From assembly GCF_030816715.1 (NCBI RefSeq), contig NZ_JAUSYH010000001.1, forward strand, positions 3,906,001 through 3,970,000: a stretch of 64,000 nucleotides of DNA. The letters run 5' to 3'. Under the pieces are notes generated by a model. The model saw only the letters and a list, made by a program, of their open reading frames with translations. It was not told where the DNA came from and searched no databases. Shown in pieces: positions 33,445 through 41,808 of this stretch. Both the position numbers and the translations under genes were made by a program. Source of the stretch: Streptomyces achromogenes. GTDB lineage: Bacteria > Actinomycetota > Actinomycetes > Streptomycetales > Streptomycetaceae. Numbering within the stretch: position 1 is the first letter of the stretch; each line of letters begins with the position of its first letter.

Positions 33445-33815
33445 GGCGGGCGATGACACCGGACACGACCGCTTTTCGGGGTCGGCGGCCATGCCGGGGC
33501 GAACGGCCATGCCGTGGTTGTCGGCCACGCCACGGGCGGTGGCCGCGCCGGGGGTGGGTGCCCCTGCCGGGGCGGCAGCCCCGCCCGGGACGGGTGCCCC
33601 CGCCTGGGGCGCATGCCCCCGCCGAAGGCGGCAGCCCCGCCGGAGGCGGCCGTGCCGAAGGCGGCCATGCCAGGAACGGCGATCTCTTCCGGGGCGGCAA
33701 CCTTTTCCGGGGCGGTGGCCACTGAGGGGTCGGAGGCCTTCGTTCTCGGAGGTTTCCGGGTCCGGGAGGGTCGTCTTCCGGACGTGGCTCGCCGAAACCC
33801 GTAAGGATCTCTCCC
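33445..33815. repeat. degenerate GC-rich minisatellite between two genes
   Basis: The 371-bp gap is filled, from about 33480 to 33720, by imperfect repeats built on GCCATGCC, CCGGGGCGG and GGCGGCAGCCCCGCC units of 12-18 bp. Open frames across it encode only low-complexity Ala/Pro/Gly sequence on either strand and lack similarity to known proteins. I see no gene. The downstream end holds the ribosome binding site of the expansin-like gene. Confidence 0.5.
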
Positions 33816-34802
33816 GTGGCAGCTTCCTCGCACCGACGCTCCCGCCGCCCCGGCCGGGGCCCGGTCCGCGTCCCCGTGGTCACCGTGGTGGCCGTGGCCG
33901 CCGTCGCCCTCGTCGTGTCCCTGGTCGTGGCCTTCCGCCCCGGCGGCGGCAGCGACGACGTGCGGGAAGCGGGCGCGCCCGCCGCCGGCGCCCGGGTGAG
34001 CGGGTCCGCGACGCCGACGACGGCGGAGACGTCCGCCTCGCCGAAACCGTCCACATCCACATCCCCGAGTCCGAGCCCGAGCCCGACCGCCGGCGGGACG
34101 AAGACTCCCCCGGCCACCCGGTCCGCGCGGCCTTCGGCCGAGGCCGCCGCGCCCGCCGCCCGGTCGGCCTCCGGCGCGGGGCCGCTCGCCGGACGGATCC
34201 GGCCCGGCGCCTCCTACGACGGCGTCGCCACCTCCTACGACGCCGGCGACGGCAGCGGCGCCTGCTCCTACGGCCCGACCTCCGACGTGATGACCGCGGC
34301 GATGAACACCGCCGACTACGAGACGTCGAAGGCGTGCGGCGCGTATGTGGCCGTCCGCGTGGCGGGCGGGGCGTCCATCACGGTCCGCATCACCAACGAG
34401 TGCCCGGCGCCCTGCGCGCCCGGTCAGCTCGACCTCAGCCACCAGGCCTTCGCCAAGCTCGCCCCCCTCTCGACGGGCCGCATCCCGATCACGTGGAGCC
34501 TGCTGAGCCCGGCCACGTCGGACACCATCGCGATCCGCTACAAGACCGGCTCCAGTCAGTACTGGTGCGGCATCCAGGCGGTCGGCCACCGCAACCCGGT
34601 GGCCCGCCTCGAGGTCCGCAGCGGCGGCTCCTGGATCCGGCTGGCGCGCACCGACTACAACTACTTCCTCTCCGAGAACGGCACCGGCTGCGGCGGCGCG
34701 ATCCGCCTCACCGACATCTACGGGGAGCGCCTGACCGTGGAGGGGATCGCCGTCCGGCCGGAGGCGGTGCAGCCGACCCGGGTCCAGTTCGCCCGGCACT
34801 GA
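33816..34802 (+). CDS. secreted bacterial expansin-like protein
   Basis: 328 residues from a GTG with AAGGA upstream. An Arg-rich N-terminus with one hydrophobic segment (about 19-40) serves as signal or anchor. A Thr/Ser/Pro linker follows (about 60-130). The double-psi beta-barrel domain starts with GVATSYDAGDGSGACSYGP and contains the Asp of GQLDLS that is essential in Bacillus EXLX1. The second domain (HRNPVARLEVRSGGSWIRLARTDYNYFL... IRLTDIYGERLTVEGI) matches the cellulose-binding expansin domain 2. Expansins loosen plant-type cell walls without hydrolysis and help bacteria colonise roots. No operator of the acyl-CoA regulon precedes it. Confidence 0.8.
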   Translation: MAASSHRRSRRPGRGPVRVPVVTVVAVAAVALVVSLVVAFRPGGGSDDVREAGAPAAGARVSGSATPTTAETSASPKPSTSTSPSPSPSPTAGGTKTPPATRSARPSAEAAAPAARSASGAGPLAGRIRPGASYDGVATSYDAGDGSGACSYGPTSDVMTAAMNTADYETSKACGAYVAVRVAGGASITVRITNECPAPCAPGQLDLSHQAFAKLAPLSTGRIPITWSLLSPATSDTIAIRYKTGSSQYWCGIQAVGHRNPVARLEVRSGGSWIRLARTDYNYFLSENGTGCGGAIRLTDIYGERLTVEGIAVRPEAVQPTRVQFARH

Positions 34803-34817
34803 CCGGATACTCGGTGC

Positions 34818-35483
34818 ATGGCCAAGGATCTTCATGAACTGCTGAGGACGCTGCGGGTGTGGGACCCGGAGGTGACGGAGCTGCCGCCGTTCGACGCGTC
34901 GTCGGCCCCCGACGACCCGCTCTCCCTCTTCACGCAGTGGTTCGCGCGGGCGGTCGCGGCGGGCGAGCGGGAGCCGCACACGATGACGCTGTCGACGTCG
35001 GACGAGGAGGGCCGGCCCGACGCCCGGATCGTCATGCTGCACGGCGCGGACGCGGCCGGCTGGTCCTTCGCCACCCACGCCACCAGCAGCAAGGGCCGCC
35101 AGCTCGCCGCCCGCCCGTACGCGGCCCTCACCTTCTACTGGCCGGTGCTGGGCCGCCAGGTCCGGGTCCGCGGCCCGGTCACGTCCGCCCCCTCCGAGGA
35201 GGCCCAGGCCGATCTGCACGCCCGCTCGACCGGCGCGCTGGCCGCCGCCCTGACCGGACGGCAGAGCGACGTCCTGGCCTCGGCGGAGGAGCTGTCGGCG
35301 GCGTCGGAGGCCGCATGGGAGCACGCCCGCGACCACCCGACGGCCAAGTCCCCGACCTGGACGCTGTACCGGCTGCGTCCGGACGAGGCGGAGTTCTTCC
35401 AGGGCGACGCCGCCCGCCGCCACACCCGGCTGCGCTACCGCCGCGCGGGCGACGCCTGGACCAGGGACCGACTGTGGCCCTGA
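34818..35483 (+). CDS. pyridoxamine 5'-phosphate oxidase family protein
   Basis: 221 residues, ATG 15 bp after the expansin stop. PNPOx split-barrel features: ARIVMLHGADAAGWSFATHATSSKGRQLAARPYAALTFYWPVLGRQVRVRGPV, which closely follows the FMN-binding pattern of PdxH, and a C-terminal WTLYRLRPDEAEFFQGDAARRHTRLRYRR resembling PdxH's substrate-binding tail. It may oxidise pyridoxamine phosphate or act as a flavin reductase-like enzyme. It differs from true PdxH in several positions, so pyridoxal phosphate synthesis is only a possibility. Confidence 0.8.
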   Translation: MAKDLHELLRTLRVWDPEVTELPPFDASSAPDDPLSLFTQWFARAVAAGEREPHTMTLSTSDEEGRPDARIVMLHGADAAGWSFATHATSSKGRQLAARPYAALTFYWPVLGRQVRVRGPVTSAPSEEAQADLHARSTGALAAALTGRQSDVLASAEELSAASEAAWEHARDHPTAKSPTWTLYRLRPDEAEFFQGDAARRHTRLRYRRAGDAWTRDRLWP

Positions 35484-35606
35484 GGCCACCCCCAGGGACG
35501 GTCGGTGGCACGCGGGTGCCCGGTCCCGGCGAAGGTGATCCAGCAGGTGGCGCGGGACGTGTCGATGAGGTACCAAACGCGTCCGGCCCCGGTCACCCTG
35601 CACTGC

Positions 35607-35644
35607 CTCCTCCCTCACCCGAACGGAGCAGGGCGAGGGAGGAG
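35607..35644. terminator. hairpin between convergent genes
   Basis: CTCCTCCCTC (35607-35616) pairs with GAGGGAGGAG (35635-35644) across an 18-nt loop. It lies between the converging PNPOx-family and GNAT genes and may terminate both. Confidence 0.5.
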
Positions 35645-35695
35645 CCACTCAGCGCAGGCGGACGGCGACCGCGTTCTCGCCCCCCTCGACGCCCC

Positions 35696-36553
35696 CTACC
35701 CGAACTCGTACACCGCGAAGTCCGCCACCGGGCGGTAGCCGATGCGCTGGTAGAGGCCGTTGCTCGTCGGGTTGGCGAGGTCGGTGAAGAGGAGCACCTC
35801 CGCCGCGCCGGCGGCCTGCGCGGCGCGGCTCACCTCGACGGTCGCCGCGCCCGCGTAGCCGCGGCCGCGCAGTGCGGGCGGCGTGTAGACGGGCGCGACC
35901 CGCACCTGACCGGCCACCTCCGGGGTGGCGCCGGACATGGCGACGGGGGCACCGTCGGGCGTCTCCCAGAGGGTGATCCCGCCGTAGGCGATCCGGGAGT
36001 CGGCCCAGGCGCCGGCGTCCTGGCCGGTGCGTGCGCCCGTGTCGTCCAGGAAGGCGTCGTGCCAGCGCATCAGCAGGTCGCGGTCGCCGGCGGCGGCGAC
36101 CCGCGCCCGGCCCGCCGGGACCGGTCCCGGCGACGTCAACTCACCCAGCCGGTACAGGCGTTGCCGCTCCGCCAGCCGCGACTCGACGCCGGCCCGTCGC
36201 CGCCAGGCCGCCGCGAAGAGGGCGGCGGTGTCGCGGTCGGCGGACACCCCGGGGAGACGGTGGCCGTCTGCGGCCAGCCGCGCGGCGAGGGATTCGGCCT
36301 CCTCCTCCGTCAGGGACGTGAGGTTCAGCCGGTGCGGGGGCGTGCGGAAGAAGACCGCGCGGACGCCGTCGGTGGTGTCCAGCGCACCGAAGAGGGGGTC
36401 CGCCGTGCCGTACACGTGCGGACCCCTGCGGCGCAGGTTGTCGACGACGGTCAGCGGGACCGTGTGCAGGGCGGGGCGGGAGCGCAGGAACTCGCCGGCC
36501 TGCTCGAGGAACGCGTCGGGGTCGTGGGTGAGGTGCCAGTCGTCGGGTCGCAT
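35696..36553 (-). CDS. GNAT-family N-acetyltransferase (two-domain)
   Basis: 285 residues from the ATG at 36553 (MRPDDWHLTH); the frame runs ten codons further upstream without a better start. The C-terminal half holds the acetyl-CoA binding signature VRVAPVYTPPALRGRGYAGAATVEVSRAAQAAG and LFTDLANPTSNGLYQRIGYRPVADFAVYEF. The N-terminal half looks like a degenerate GNAT-related domain. The acetyl acceptor is unknown. It converges on the PNPOx-family gene. Confidence 0.85.
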   Translation of the reverse strand: MRPDDWHLTHDPDAFLEQAGEFLRSRPALHTVPLTVVDNLRRRGPHVYGTADPLFGALDTTDGVRAVFFRTPPHRLNLTSLTEEEAESLAARLAADGHRLPGVSADRDTAALFAAAWRRRAGVESRLAERQRLYRLGELTSPGPVPAGRARVAAAGDRDLLMRWHDAFLDDTGARTGQDAGAWADSRIAYGGITLWETPDGAPVAMSGATPEVAGQVRVAPVYTPPALRGRGYAGAATVEVSRAAQAAGAAEVLLFTDLANPTSNGLYQRIGYRPVADFAVYEFG

Positions 36554-36604
36554 GGCCCATCGTGGCGCGCGGAGGCCACACACCGCCTGCCAATTACCGT
36601 GCCG

Positions 36605-37255
36605 TCAGGGGGACTCCGGCTCGGGGTCGGTCGCCAGCCGGCCGTGCGCGTGGACGTCCCGGAAGGCGTCCGTGCGGCCGGCCTCCCACATCGCCCCGCG
36701 CAGGGTTCCCTCGTACCGGAATCCGCCGCGCTCGGCGATCCGGCAGGAGGCGTCGTGGCCGAGGGCGTGGCCCAGCTCCAGCCGGTGCAGCCCGATCTCG
36801 GCGAACGCCCAACGGGCCGCGAGCAGCAGCGAGCGGGTGGCGACGTGCCGGCCGCGCGCCTCCGGCAGGACCCAGTAGCCGACGCCGGCGTGGCTCGGCA
36901 CGCGTTCGATCGCGCTGACGCCGACCTGCCCGAGGATCGTCCCGTCGGCCGCGTCCGTGACGCAGAACGTCATCGCGCGTCCGGCGGCGGCGTCCGCCGT
37001 CTTGCTCTCCAGGGACTCCCGTGCGGTGGCGGCGTCCGAGACCTTCCGCAACGGCGTGTTCCAGCGCAGGAACTCCGGGTCGGTGAGCCCGCGCAGCCAG
37101 GCGTCCACGTCGGCGGCGGACTCCGGGTCCCACACCCGGAGCCGAAGTCCGTGCCCGTCGACGACGGGCGTCGCCGGCAGCGCGGACGACCGGGAGGGGT
37201 CGGGTGACACGAAGGGCGTGGCGGGCGCCGCGGAGGGCTCACGGATCTCGGTCAT
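36605..37255 (-). CDS. RimJ/RimL-type GNAT acetyltransferase
   Basis: 216 residues from the ATG at 37255. GNAT features: LRLRVWDPESAADVDAWL, SHAGVGYWVLPEARGRHVATRSLLLAARWAFAEIGLHRLELGHALGHDASCRIAERGGFRYEGTLRGA, the standard RimJ-like acetyl-CoA site. The N-terminal 30 residues are Pro/Ser-rich. It probably acetylates a protein N-terminus or a small amine; the target is unknown. Confidence 0.87.
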   Translation of the reverse strand: MTEIREPSAAPATPFVSPDPSRSSALPATPVVDGHGLRLRVWDPESAADVDAWLRGLTDPEFLRWNTPLRKVSDAATARESLESKTADAAAGRAMTFCVTDAADGTILGQVGVSAIERVPSHAGVGYWVLPEARGRHVATRSLLLAARWAFAEIGLHRLELGHALGHDASCRIAERGGFRYEGTLRGAMWEAGRTDAFRDVHAHGRLATDPEPESP

Positions 37256-37296
37256 CCGATCATTGAACACCCGTCCGGCCCGGCGCGAGCGACTCT

Positions 37297-37710
37297 TCAA
37301 GGCGGGGGCGGCCCCCCTTCGGACACCGCCCGGAACACCGGCGCCCCGTCCCGGAAGGCGACCGTCAGCGCCATGCCCGCGCGCGGCTCGGCTCCCCCCA
37401 CCAGCTCCGTCGACATGCGCGGACCTTCGGCGAGATCGACCATCGCCGCGACGTACGGCGTGCGCTCGCCGAAGGGCGGCAGGTCGTTGCGGTGGACGAC
37501 GGACCAGGTGTATAGGGTGGCCCGGCCGCTCGCGTACTCCCAGGTGACGTCCTCGCTCCAGCAGTGCGGGCAGAACTCCCGGGGGTAGTGGTGGGCCCGC
37601 GCGCAGGCGCCGCACCGCCGGATCAGCAGCCGGCCCTCGGCGGCGGCGTCCCAGTACGTACGGGTGAAGGCGTCGGCCTCCGGCAGGTCGAACCGCACCG
37701 GCGTGCTCAT
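37297..37710 (-). CDS. DUF35 OB-fold zinc-ribbon protein
   Basis: 137 residues; its ATG overlaps the stop of the DoxX-type gene (ATGA), so the two are coupled. Zinc ribbon CGAC (about 33-36) and CPHC (about 47-50), then the OB-fold with TLYTWSVVHRNDLPPFGERTPYVAAMVDLAEGPRMSTELV. As for the paralogue at 22971, such proteins work with thiolase-like or hydratase enzymes on acyl-CoA. The likely partner is the unpaired thiolase-like protein at 32272 (inference). Transcription probably starts at operator 7. Confidence 0.88.
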   Translation of the reverse strand: MSTPVRFDLPEADAFTRTYWDAAAEGRLLIRRCGACARAHHYPREFCPHCWSEDVTWEYASGRATLYTWSVVHRNDLPPFGERTPYVAAMVDLAEGPRMSTELVGGAEPRAGMALTVAFRDGAPVFRAVSEGGPPPP

Positions 37711-38159
37711 CAGAACCACCCCAGAGCGCTGTCCAGGGACCACGTCTGCCAGGCCATCCCGCCCAGCCCGACCGCCGAGATCAGCGCCATCATCGAGTTC
37801 TGCCCCTGCTCGGCCCAGTCGTGGATCATGAGGACGAGGTAGACGAGGTTGAGCAGCAGGCCCGCGGCCAGGGCGACCGGGGTGAGGAAGCCGAGGATGA
37901 GGCCGAGGCCGAGCGCCAGTTCCGCGTAGACCACGACGTACGCCATGACGCGCGGGCGCGGCCGCACCACCACGGCGAACCCGGAGCGGACGGCGCTCCA
38001 GCGGTGCTTCGCCGCCACGTCCGCGGCCCAGCCGATGCCGGCGCCGTCTTCGAACCAGGCCTTCTTGTCCTTGTGCCGCCAGCTCTCCAGCCACCACAGC
38101 CCGAGCCCGATCCGCAGCACCGCCAGCCACTCAGCCCCGTCGAGCCAGATAGCATCCAT
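37710..38159 (-). CDS. DoxX-family membrane protein
   Basis: 149 residues with four hydrophobic helices (about 10-25, 72-92, 95-112, 120-140) and the DoxX-like start AEWLAVLRIGLGLWWLESWRHKDKKAWFEDG. DoxX/TQO-type proteins take part in membrane quinone or thiol redox reactions; the role here is unknown. Its ATG is only 4 bp from operator 7, so the transcript is probably leaderless. Expressed with the DUF35 protein, it may link an oxidation step of the pathway to the respiratory chain (inference). Confidence 0.8.
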   Translation of the reverse strand: MDAIWLDGAEWLAVLRIGLGLWWLESWRHKDKKAWFEDGAGIGWAADVAAKHRWSAVRSGFAVVVRPRPRVMAYVVVYAELALGLGLILGFLTPVALAAGLLLNLVYLVLMIHDWAEQGQNSMMALISAVGLGGMAWQTWSLDSALGWF

Positions 38160-38163
38160 AAAT

Positions 38164-38178
38164 CTGACGGTACGTCAG
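38164..38178. promoter_or_regulatory. CTGAC-N5-GTCAG operator, site 7
   Basis: CTGACGGTACGTCAG, a perfect palindrome except for the central base, ends 4 bp from the DoxX start codon. Confidence 0.75.
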
Positions 38179-38690
38179 ACACCGCCGCCCGGGAACCCCA
38201 CGGGAACCCGCCGGACCACGCCCTGAGGCTGTGGGCCCCCATGAACGGCCGTGGATCACCACGTCGGCGAACGCCTCAGCCCACAAACGCCAGGCCCGTA
38301 CGTCGCGCGCGTGCCGCGTCACGACGCCCGGCGGGACAGGGAGCCGACTCAGAGCAGGTGATCGGCCTTTCCGGCCTTGACGCTCAAGCCGAGCGCACCA
38401 GACGTTGTCCGGCGCTCCGCGCAGGGCGCCGCGTCCGCGCCGCACCTCATGCGTGAGGGAAAGGACGACCGGCGTCTCGGCCTGGCTGTCAGCGCACAGC
38501 ACCGCTTCGGTCGGCTCGAAGAACACGTCGGCCCGGACCCTCGATATCGCACTCCTCCTTTCCGTCTGCGCACAAGCAAGTGGGCTACGTCACCAGCCCC
38601 ACCCACACCTCCCCCACGCGTGATCGATCCGCAACCAATTCCGGTCTTGACCGAGACCCATCAACGGCATACGTGATTACTCTCGCGCTC
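38179..38690. other. non-coding gap with transposase debris
   Basis: Apart from the transposase remnant (38404-38550), this 512-bp interval shows no gene with streptomycete codon bias. TTGACC at 38647 could be a -35 element of the FAD monooxygenase promoter, but no well-spaced -10 is clear. Confidence 0.4.
38404..38550 (-). pseudogene. N-terminal fragment of an IS701-type transposase
   Basis: The minus strand encodes RADVFFEPTEAVLCADSQAE followed by TPVVLSLTHEVRRGRGAL, which resembles the start of streptomycete IS701-family transposases (pattern RADALFELTDAVLC... LVELSLAPEHRRGHGALY). The match fades after about 45 residues and no catalytic domain or inverted repeats remain. It is probably the trace of a lost element at the edge of an acyl-CoA gene block. 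Family recognition is from memory. Confidence 0.5.
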
Positions 38691-39881
38691 ATGGAAGACT
38701 CCGCACCGCGCCCGGCCCCCCAGGCGATCACTGCCGCGAACCCGGCCGACCGCCCCGTCTACGTCATCGGCGGCGGCCCCGGCGGACTCGCCACCGCGTA
38801 CGCACTGCGTGCCCAGGGCATACGGGCCGTCGTCGTGGAGAAGGCCGACGGGGTGGGCGCGTCCTGGCGGCGCCACTACGACCGGCTGCATCTGCACACC
38901 ACCAGGCGGCTCTCGGCCCTGCCGGGGCTGGCGATACCGCGCCGTTTCGGGCGGTGGGTGGCCCGCGACGACCTGGTGCGCTACCTCGAGAAGTACGCCG
39001 AGGTCCATGAGCTGGAGATCGTCACCGGCGTCGAGGTCTCCCGCGTCGAGCGCACGCCCGACGGCACCGGCTGGCTGCTGCGCGCCACCGGCGGGCGTGA
39101 GCTCGTCGGCTCGGCGGTCGTCGTCGCCACCGGCTACAACCACACCCCGCACCTGCCCCGGTGGCCCGGCCGCGAGGCGTTCACGGGCGACCTGACGCAC
39201 GCCGCCGACTACCGCAGCGGCAAGGAGTACGCCGGCCGGGACGTCCTCGTCGTCGGCGTGGGCAACACCGGCGCGGAGATCGCCGTCGACCTGGTGGAGA
39301 ACGGCGCGGGGCGGGTGCGGCTGGCGGTGCGCACGGTCCCGCACATCGTGCGCCGCTCGACCGCCGGGTGGGCCGCCCAGTACAGCGGCATCATGATCCG
39401 CCGGCTCCCCGTCGCCCTCGTCGACCGGATCTCGCGGCTCATGGCGAAGGCGAGCATCCCCGACCTGTCCGCGCACGGGCTGCCGCGCCCCGACACCGGT
39501 CTCTACACCCGGGCCCGGCAGGGCGCGATCCCGGTGCAGGACGTCGGCCTGATCGACGCCGTACGCAAGGGCCGGGTGGAGATCGTGGCCGCCGTGGAGG
39601 GCTTCGAGGACGGCGGGGAGGTCGTGCTCGCCGACGGCTCCCGGATCTCCCCGGACGCCGTCGTCGCGGCCACCGGGTACGTCCGCGCCCTGGAGGGCCT
39701 CGTCGGACACCTCGGCGTGCTCGACGACGAGGGCAGACCCGTCGCCCACGGCCCCCGCACCCCGAAGGACGCCCCCGGCCTGTTCTTCACCGGCTACACC
39801 ACCCCCATCAGCGGGACGCTCCGCGAACTGGCGCTCGACGCGGAGCGGATCGCCAAGGCGGTGCACCGCCGAAGCCGGTGA
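38691..39881 (+). CDS. FAD-dependent NADPH monooxygenase/oxidoreductase (YUCCA/FMO-like)
   Basis: 396 residues from the ATG at 38691; the frame is open 37 codons further up but without similarity. Two Rossmann motifs: GGGPGGLATAYALRAQG (FAD, about 25-41) and VVGVGNTGAEIAVDL (NADPH, about 188-202). The FATGYN-like element appears as VVATGYNHTPHLPRW. The body includes WRRHYDRLHLHTTRRLSALPGL as in plant YUCCA-like and bacterial flavin monooxygenases. It likely hydroxylates or oxygenates a small molecule; the substrate is unknown. No regulon operator precedes it. Confidence 0.85.
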   Translation: MEDSAPRPAPQAITAANPADRPVYVIGGGPGGLATAYALRAQGIRAVVVEKADGVGASWRRHYDRLHLHTTRRLSALPGLAIPRRFGRWVARDDLVRYLEKYAEVHELEIVTGVEVSRVERTPDGTGWLLRATGGRELVGSAVVVATGYNHTPHLPRWPGREAFTGDLTHAADYRSGKEYAGRDVLVVGVGNTGAEIAVDLVENGAGRVRLAVRTVPHIVRRSTAGWAAQYSGIMIRRLPVALVDRISRLMAKASIPDLSAHGLPRPDTGLYTRARQGAIPVQDVGLIDAVRKGRVEIVAAVEGFEDGGEVVLADGSRISPDAVVAATGYVRALEGLVGHLGVLDDEGRPVAHGPRTPKDAPGLFFTGYTTPISGTLRELALDAERIAKAVHRRSR

Positions 39882-40084
39882 CTCCGCGCAACCATGGCAA
39901 CCGTCGGCATCCCCCTTCGTAACCGCCGGTAACTCCCTTTACTCGCCTGCTCGTTACACCTGTGCAAGATGTGGCGAGAGCGTTGTCGTGCGCCCTCTCA
40001 CGGAGCCAGAATGTGAGACCTGTTCATCTTTCAGGTTCACCCCTTCCAGCCCCTCTCGCTCCCCAAGTTCGTCGGAGGACGCAC

Positions 40085-41605
40085 GTGGCAAGTGAAAGCC
40101 AGCCGACCGCCAGAATGTCCCGCCGCTCCCTGCTCGGCCGCACCGCCGCCGTGGCCGCCGGGGCGACCGCCCTCACCGCGACCGCCGGCGGCCCCGCCAC
40201 CGCGGCCACCGCAGCCGTTGCGGCCACCCGGGACGTCGACGTCGCGATCGTCGGCGCCGGTCTGGCCGGCCTCACCGCTGCCCGTGACCTGGTGGCCGCC
40301 GGCCGCACGGTCGTCGTCCTGGAGGCCCGCGACCGCGTGGGCGGCCGGGTGGTCAACCTGCCCCTGGCCAACGGCGGGGTGACCGAGGGCGGCGGCGAGT
40401 TCATCGGCCCGACCCAGGACCGCATCAAGGCGCTCGCCGACTCCCTGGGCGTGGCCACCTTCGCCACCTACAACACCGGCAAGAACCTCCTCTACAAGGA
40501 CGGCAAGAAGACCCCGTACGCCACGGACGGCCTGCTCGGCTCGGTGCCGCCGGTGGACGCCGCCGGCCTCGCCAACGCGGCGATCGTGCAGGCCTCGCTG
40601 GACGACATGGCCAAGACCATCCCGGTCGACGCGCCCTGGACCGCGGCCAAGGCCGAGGAGTGGGACCGGCAGACCTTCGAGAGCTGGCTGCGCGCCAACG
40701 CCGTCGTGCCGTCCGCGAAGTTCCTGCTGGACGTGGCCTGCACCTCGATCTTCTCGGCCGAGCCCCGCGAACTCTCGCTGCTCTTCGTGCTCTTCTACAT
40801 CGCCGCCGCCGGCAACGAGTCGACCCCCGGCACCCTCGAGCGCCTCACCGAGACCGCGAACGGCGCCCAGGAGCGGCGCTTCGTCGGCGGCTCCCAACTG
40901 GTGCCGGTCAAGCTCGCGGCGACGCTCGGCGACCGGGTGGCGCTGAACGCGCCGGTGCGCACGATCAGCCGGTCCGGCGGCAAGTACGTCGTCACGGCCG
41001 ACGGCCTCACCGTCACCGCCAAGCGCGTCGTCGTCGCCGTGCCGCCGCCCCTCGCCGCGCGCATCACGTACGACCCGCTGCTGCCCGCCGACCGCGACCA
41101 GCTCACCCAGCGCCTGCCGATGGCCTCGGTGGGCAAGGCCATCGCGATCTACGACACCCCCTTCTGGCGGGCCGACGGCCTCAACGGCCAGGTGGTCAGC
41201 GACACCGGCGTGATCAGCTCGACCTTCGACAACTCCCCGCCGGACGCCTCGTACGGCGCACTGATGGGCTTCATCGAGGCCGACGAGGCCCGCAAGCTGG
41301 ACGCGGCGAGCGAGGCCGAGGTGAAGGCCGCGGTCCTGAAGGACTACGTGACGTACTTCGGCGCGAAAGCGGCCTCCCCCACCTCCTTCGTCCTGCAACG
41401 CTGGAACAACGAGGCGTACACCCGCGGCGGGCCCGTCTCCATCGGCGCGCCGGGCGTGCTGACCCAGTACGGTCCGGCCCTGCGCCGGCCCGTCGGCGGC
41501 ATCCACTGGGCCGGCACGGAGACCTCCGTCCACTGGATGGGGTTCATGGACGGAGCGGTGCGGTCGGGCGAGCGGGTGGCCAAGGAGGTGCTGGCAGTGC
41601 TGTAG
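40085..41605 (+). CDS. Tat-exported flavin amine oxidase
   Basis: 506 residues from the GTG at 40085, six bases after GGAGG. The N-terminus has a twin-arginine signal (MSRRSLLGRTAAVAAGATALTA) and an Ala-rich cleavage region. The mature part begins with DVAIVGAGLAGLTAARDLVAAGRTVVVLEARDRVGGR, the FAD-binding motif of monoamine oxidases, and ends with PVGGIHWAGTETSVHWMGFMDGAVRSGERVAKEVL. It should oxidise a primary or polyamine outside the membrane to aldehyde, ammonia and H2O2. A hairpin terminator follows. Confidence 0.9.
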   Translation: MASESQPTARMSRRSLLGRTAAVAAGATALTATAGGPATAATAAVAATRDVDVAIVGAGLAGLTAARDLVAAGRTVVVLEARDRVGGRVVNLPLANGGVTEGGGEFIGPTQDRIKALADSLGVATFATYNTGKNLLYKDGKKTPYATDGLLGSVPPVDAAGLANAAIVQASLDDMAKTIPVDAPWTAAKAEEWDRQTFESWLRANAVVPSAKFLLDVACTSIFSAEPRELSLLFVLFYIAAAGNESTPGTLERLTETANGAQERRFVGGSQLVPVKLAATLGDRVALNAPVRTISRSGGKYVVTADGLTVTAKRVVVAVPPPLAARITYDPLLPADRDQLTQRLPMASVGKAIAIYDTPFWRADGLNGQVVSDTGVISSTFDNSPPDASYGALMGFIEADEARKLDAASEAEVKAAVLKDYVTYFGAKAASPTSFVLQRWNNEAYTRGGPVSIGAPGVLTQYGPALRRPVGGIHWAGTETSVHWMGFMDGAVRSGERVAKEVLAVL

Positions 41606-41636
41606 CGGGTCCCCGCGCGGCGCGCCGACGGCCCGG

Positions 41637-41664
41637 CGGAGACGGTCCGGTCCGGCCGTCTCCG
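41637..41664 (+). terminator. hairpin terminator after the amine oxidase
   Basis: CGGAGACGG (41637-41645) pairs with CCGTCTCCG (41656-41664) across a 10-nt loop, 31 bp after the stop codon. Confidence 0.65.
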
Positions 41665-41723
41665 TCCGTTCCGGTGGGCAGGACTGTGTGGACGTGTGTG
41701 GACGACTGTGTGCACGACCATTC

Positions 41724-41738
41724 CTGACGGTCCGTCAG
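41724..41738. promoter_or_regulatory. CTGAC-N5-GTCAG operator, site 8
   Basis: CTGACGGTCCGTCAG, identical to site 1, lies 70 bp upstream of the acyl-CoA ligase start codon. Confidence 0.75.
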
Positions 41739-41747
41739 GTATGTAAC

Positions 41748-41762
41748 CTGACAGAGCGTCAG
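41748..41762. promoter_or_regulatory. CTGAC-N5-GTCAG operator, site 9
   Basis: CTGACAGAGCGTCAG has its centre 24 bp from site 8, on nearly the same face of the DNA helix, and lies 46 bp before the ligase start. Confidence 0.7.
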
Positions 41763-41808
41763 TTACTTGACAGTCACCCATGGCAGTCACACAGGAGCGG
41801 GCGGACCG

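Noticed and set aside
33514..33804. Plus-strand 96-codon frame over the minisatellite
   Set aside because: Low-complexity Ala/Pro/Gly composition, no ribosome binding site and no homology pattern.
38131..38526. 131-codon minus-strand frame as an intact gene
   Set aside because: Only the first 41 residues resemble a transposase; the rest is unrelated and the frame runs over operator 7 into the DoxX gene.
39962..40084. N-terminal extension of the amine oxidase
   Set aside because: The GTG at 40085 has a perfect GGAGG and begins just before a Tat signal; upstream residues have no signal-like character.
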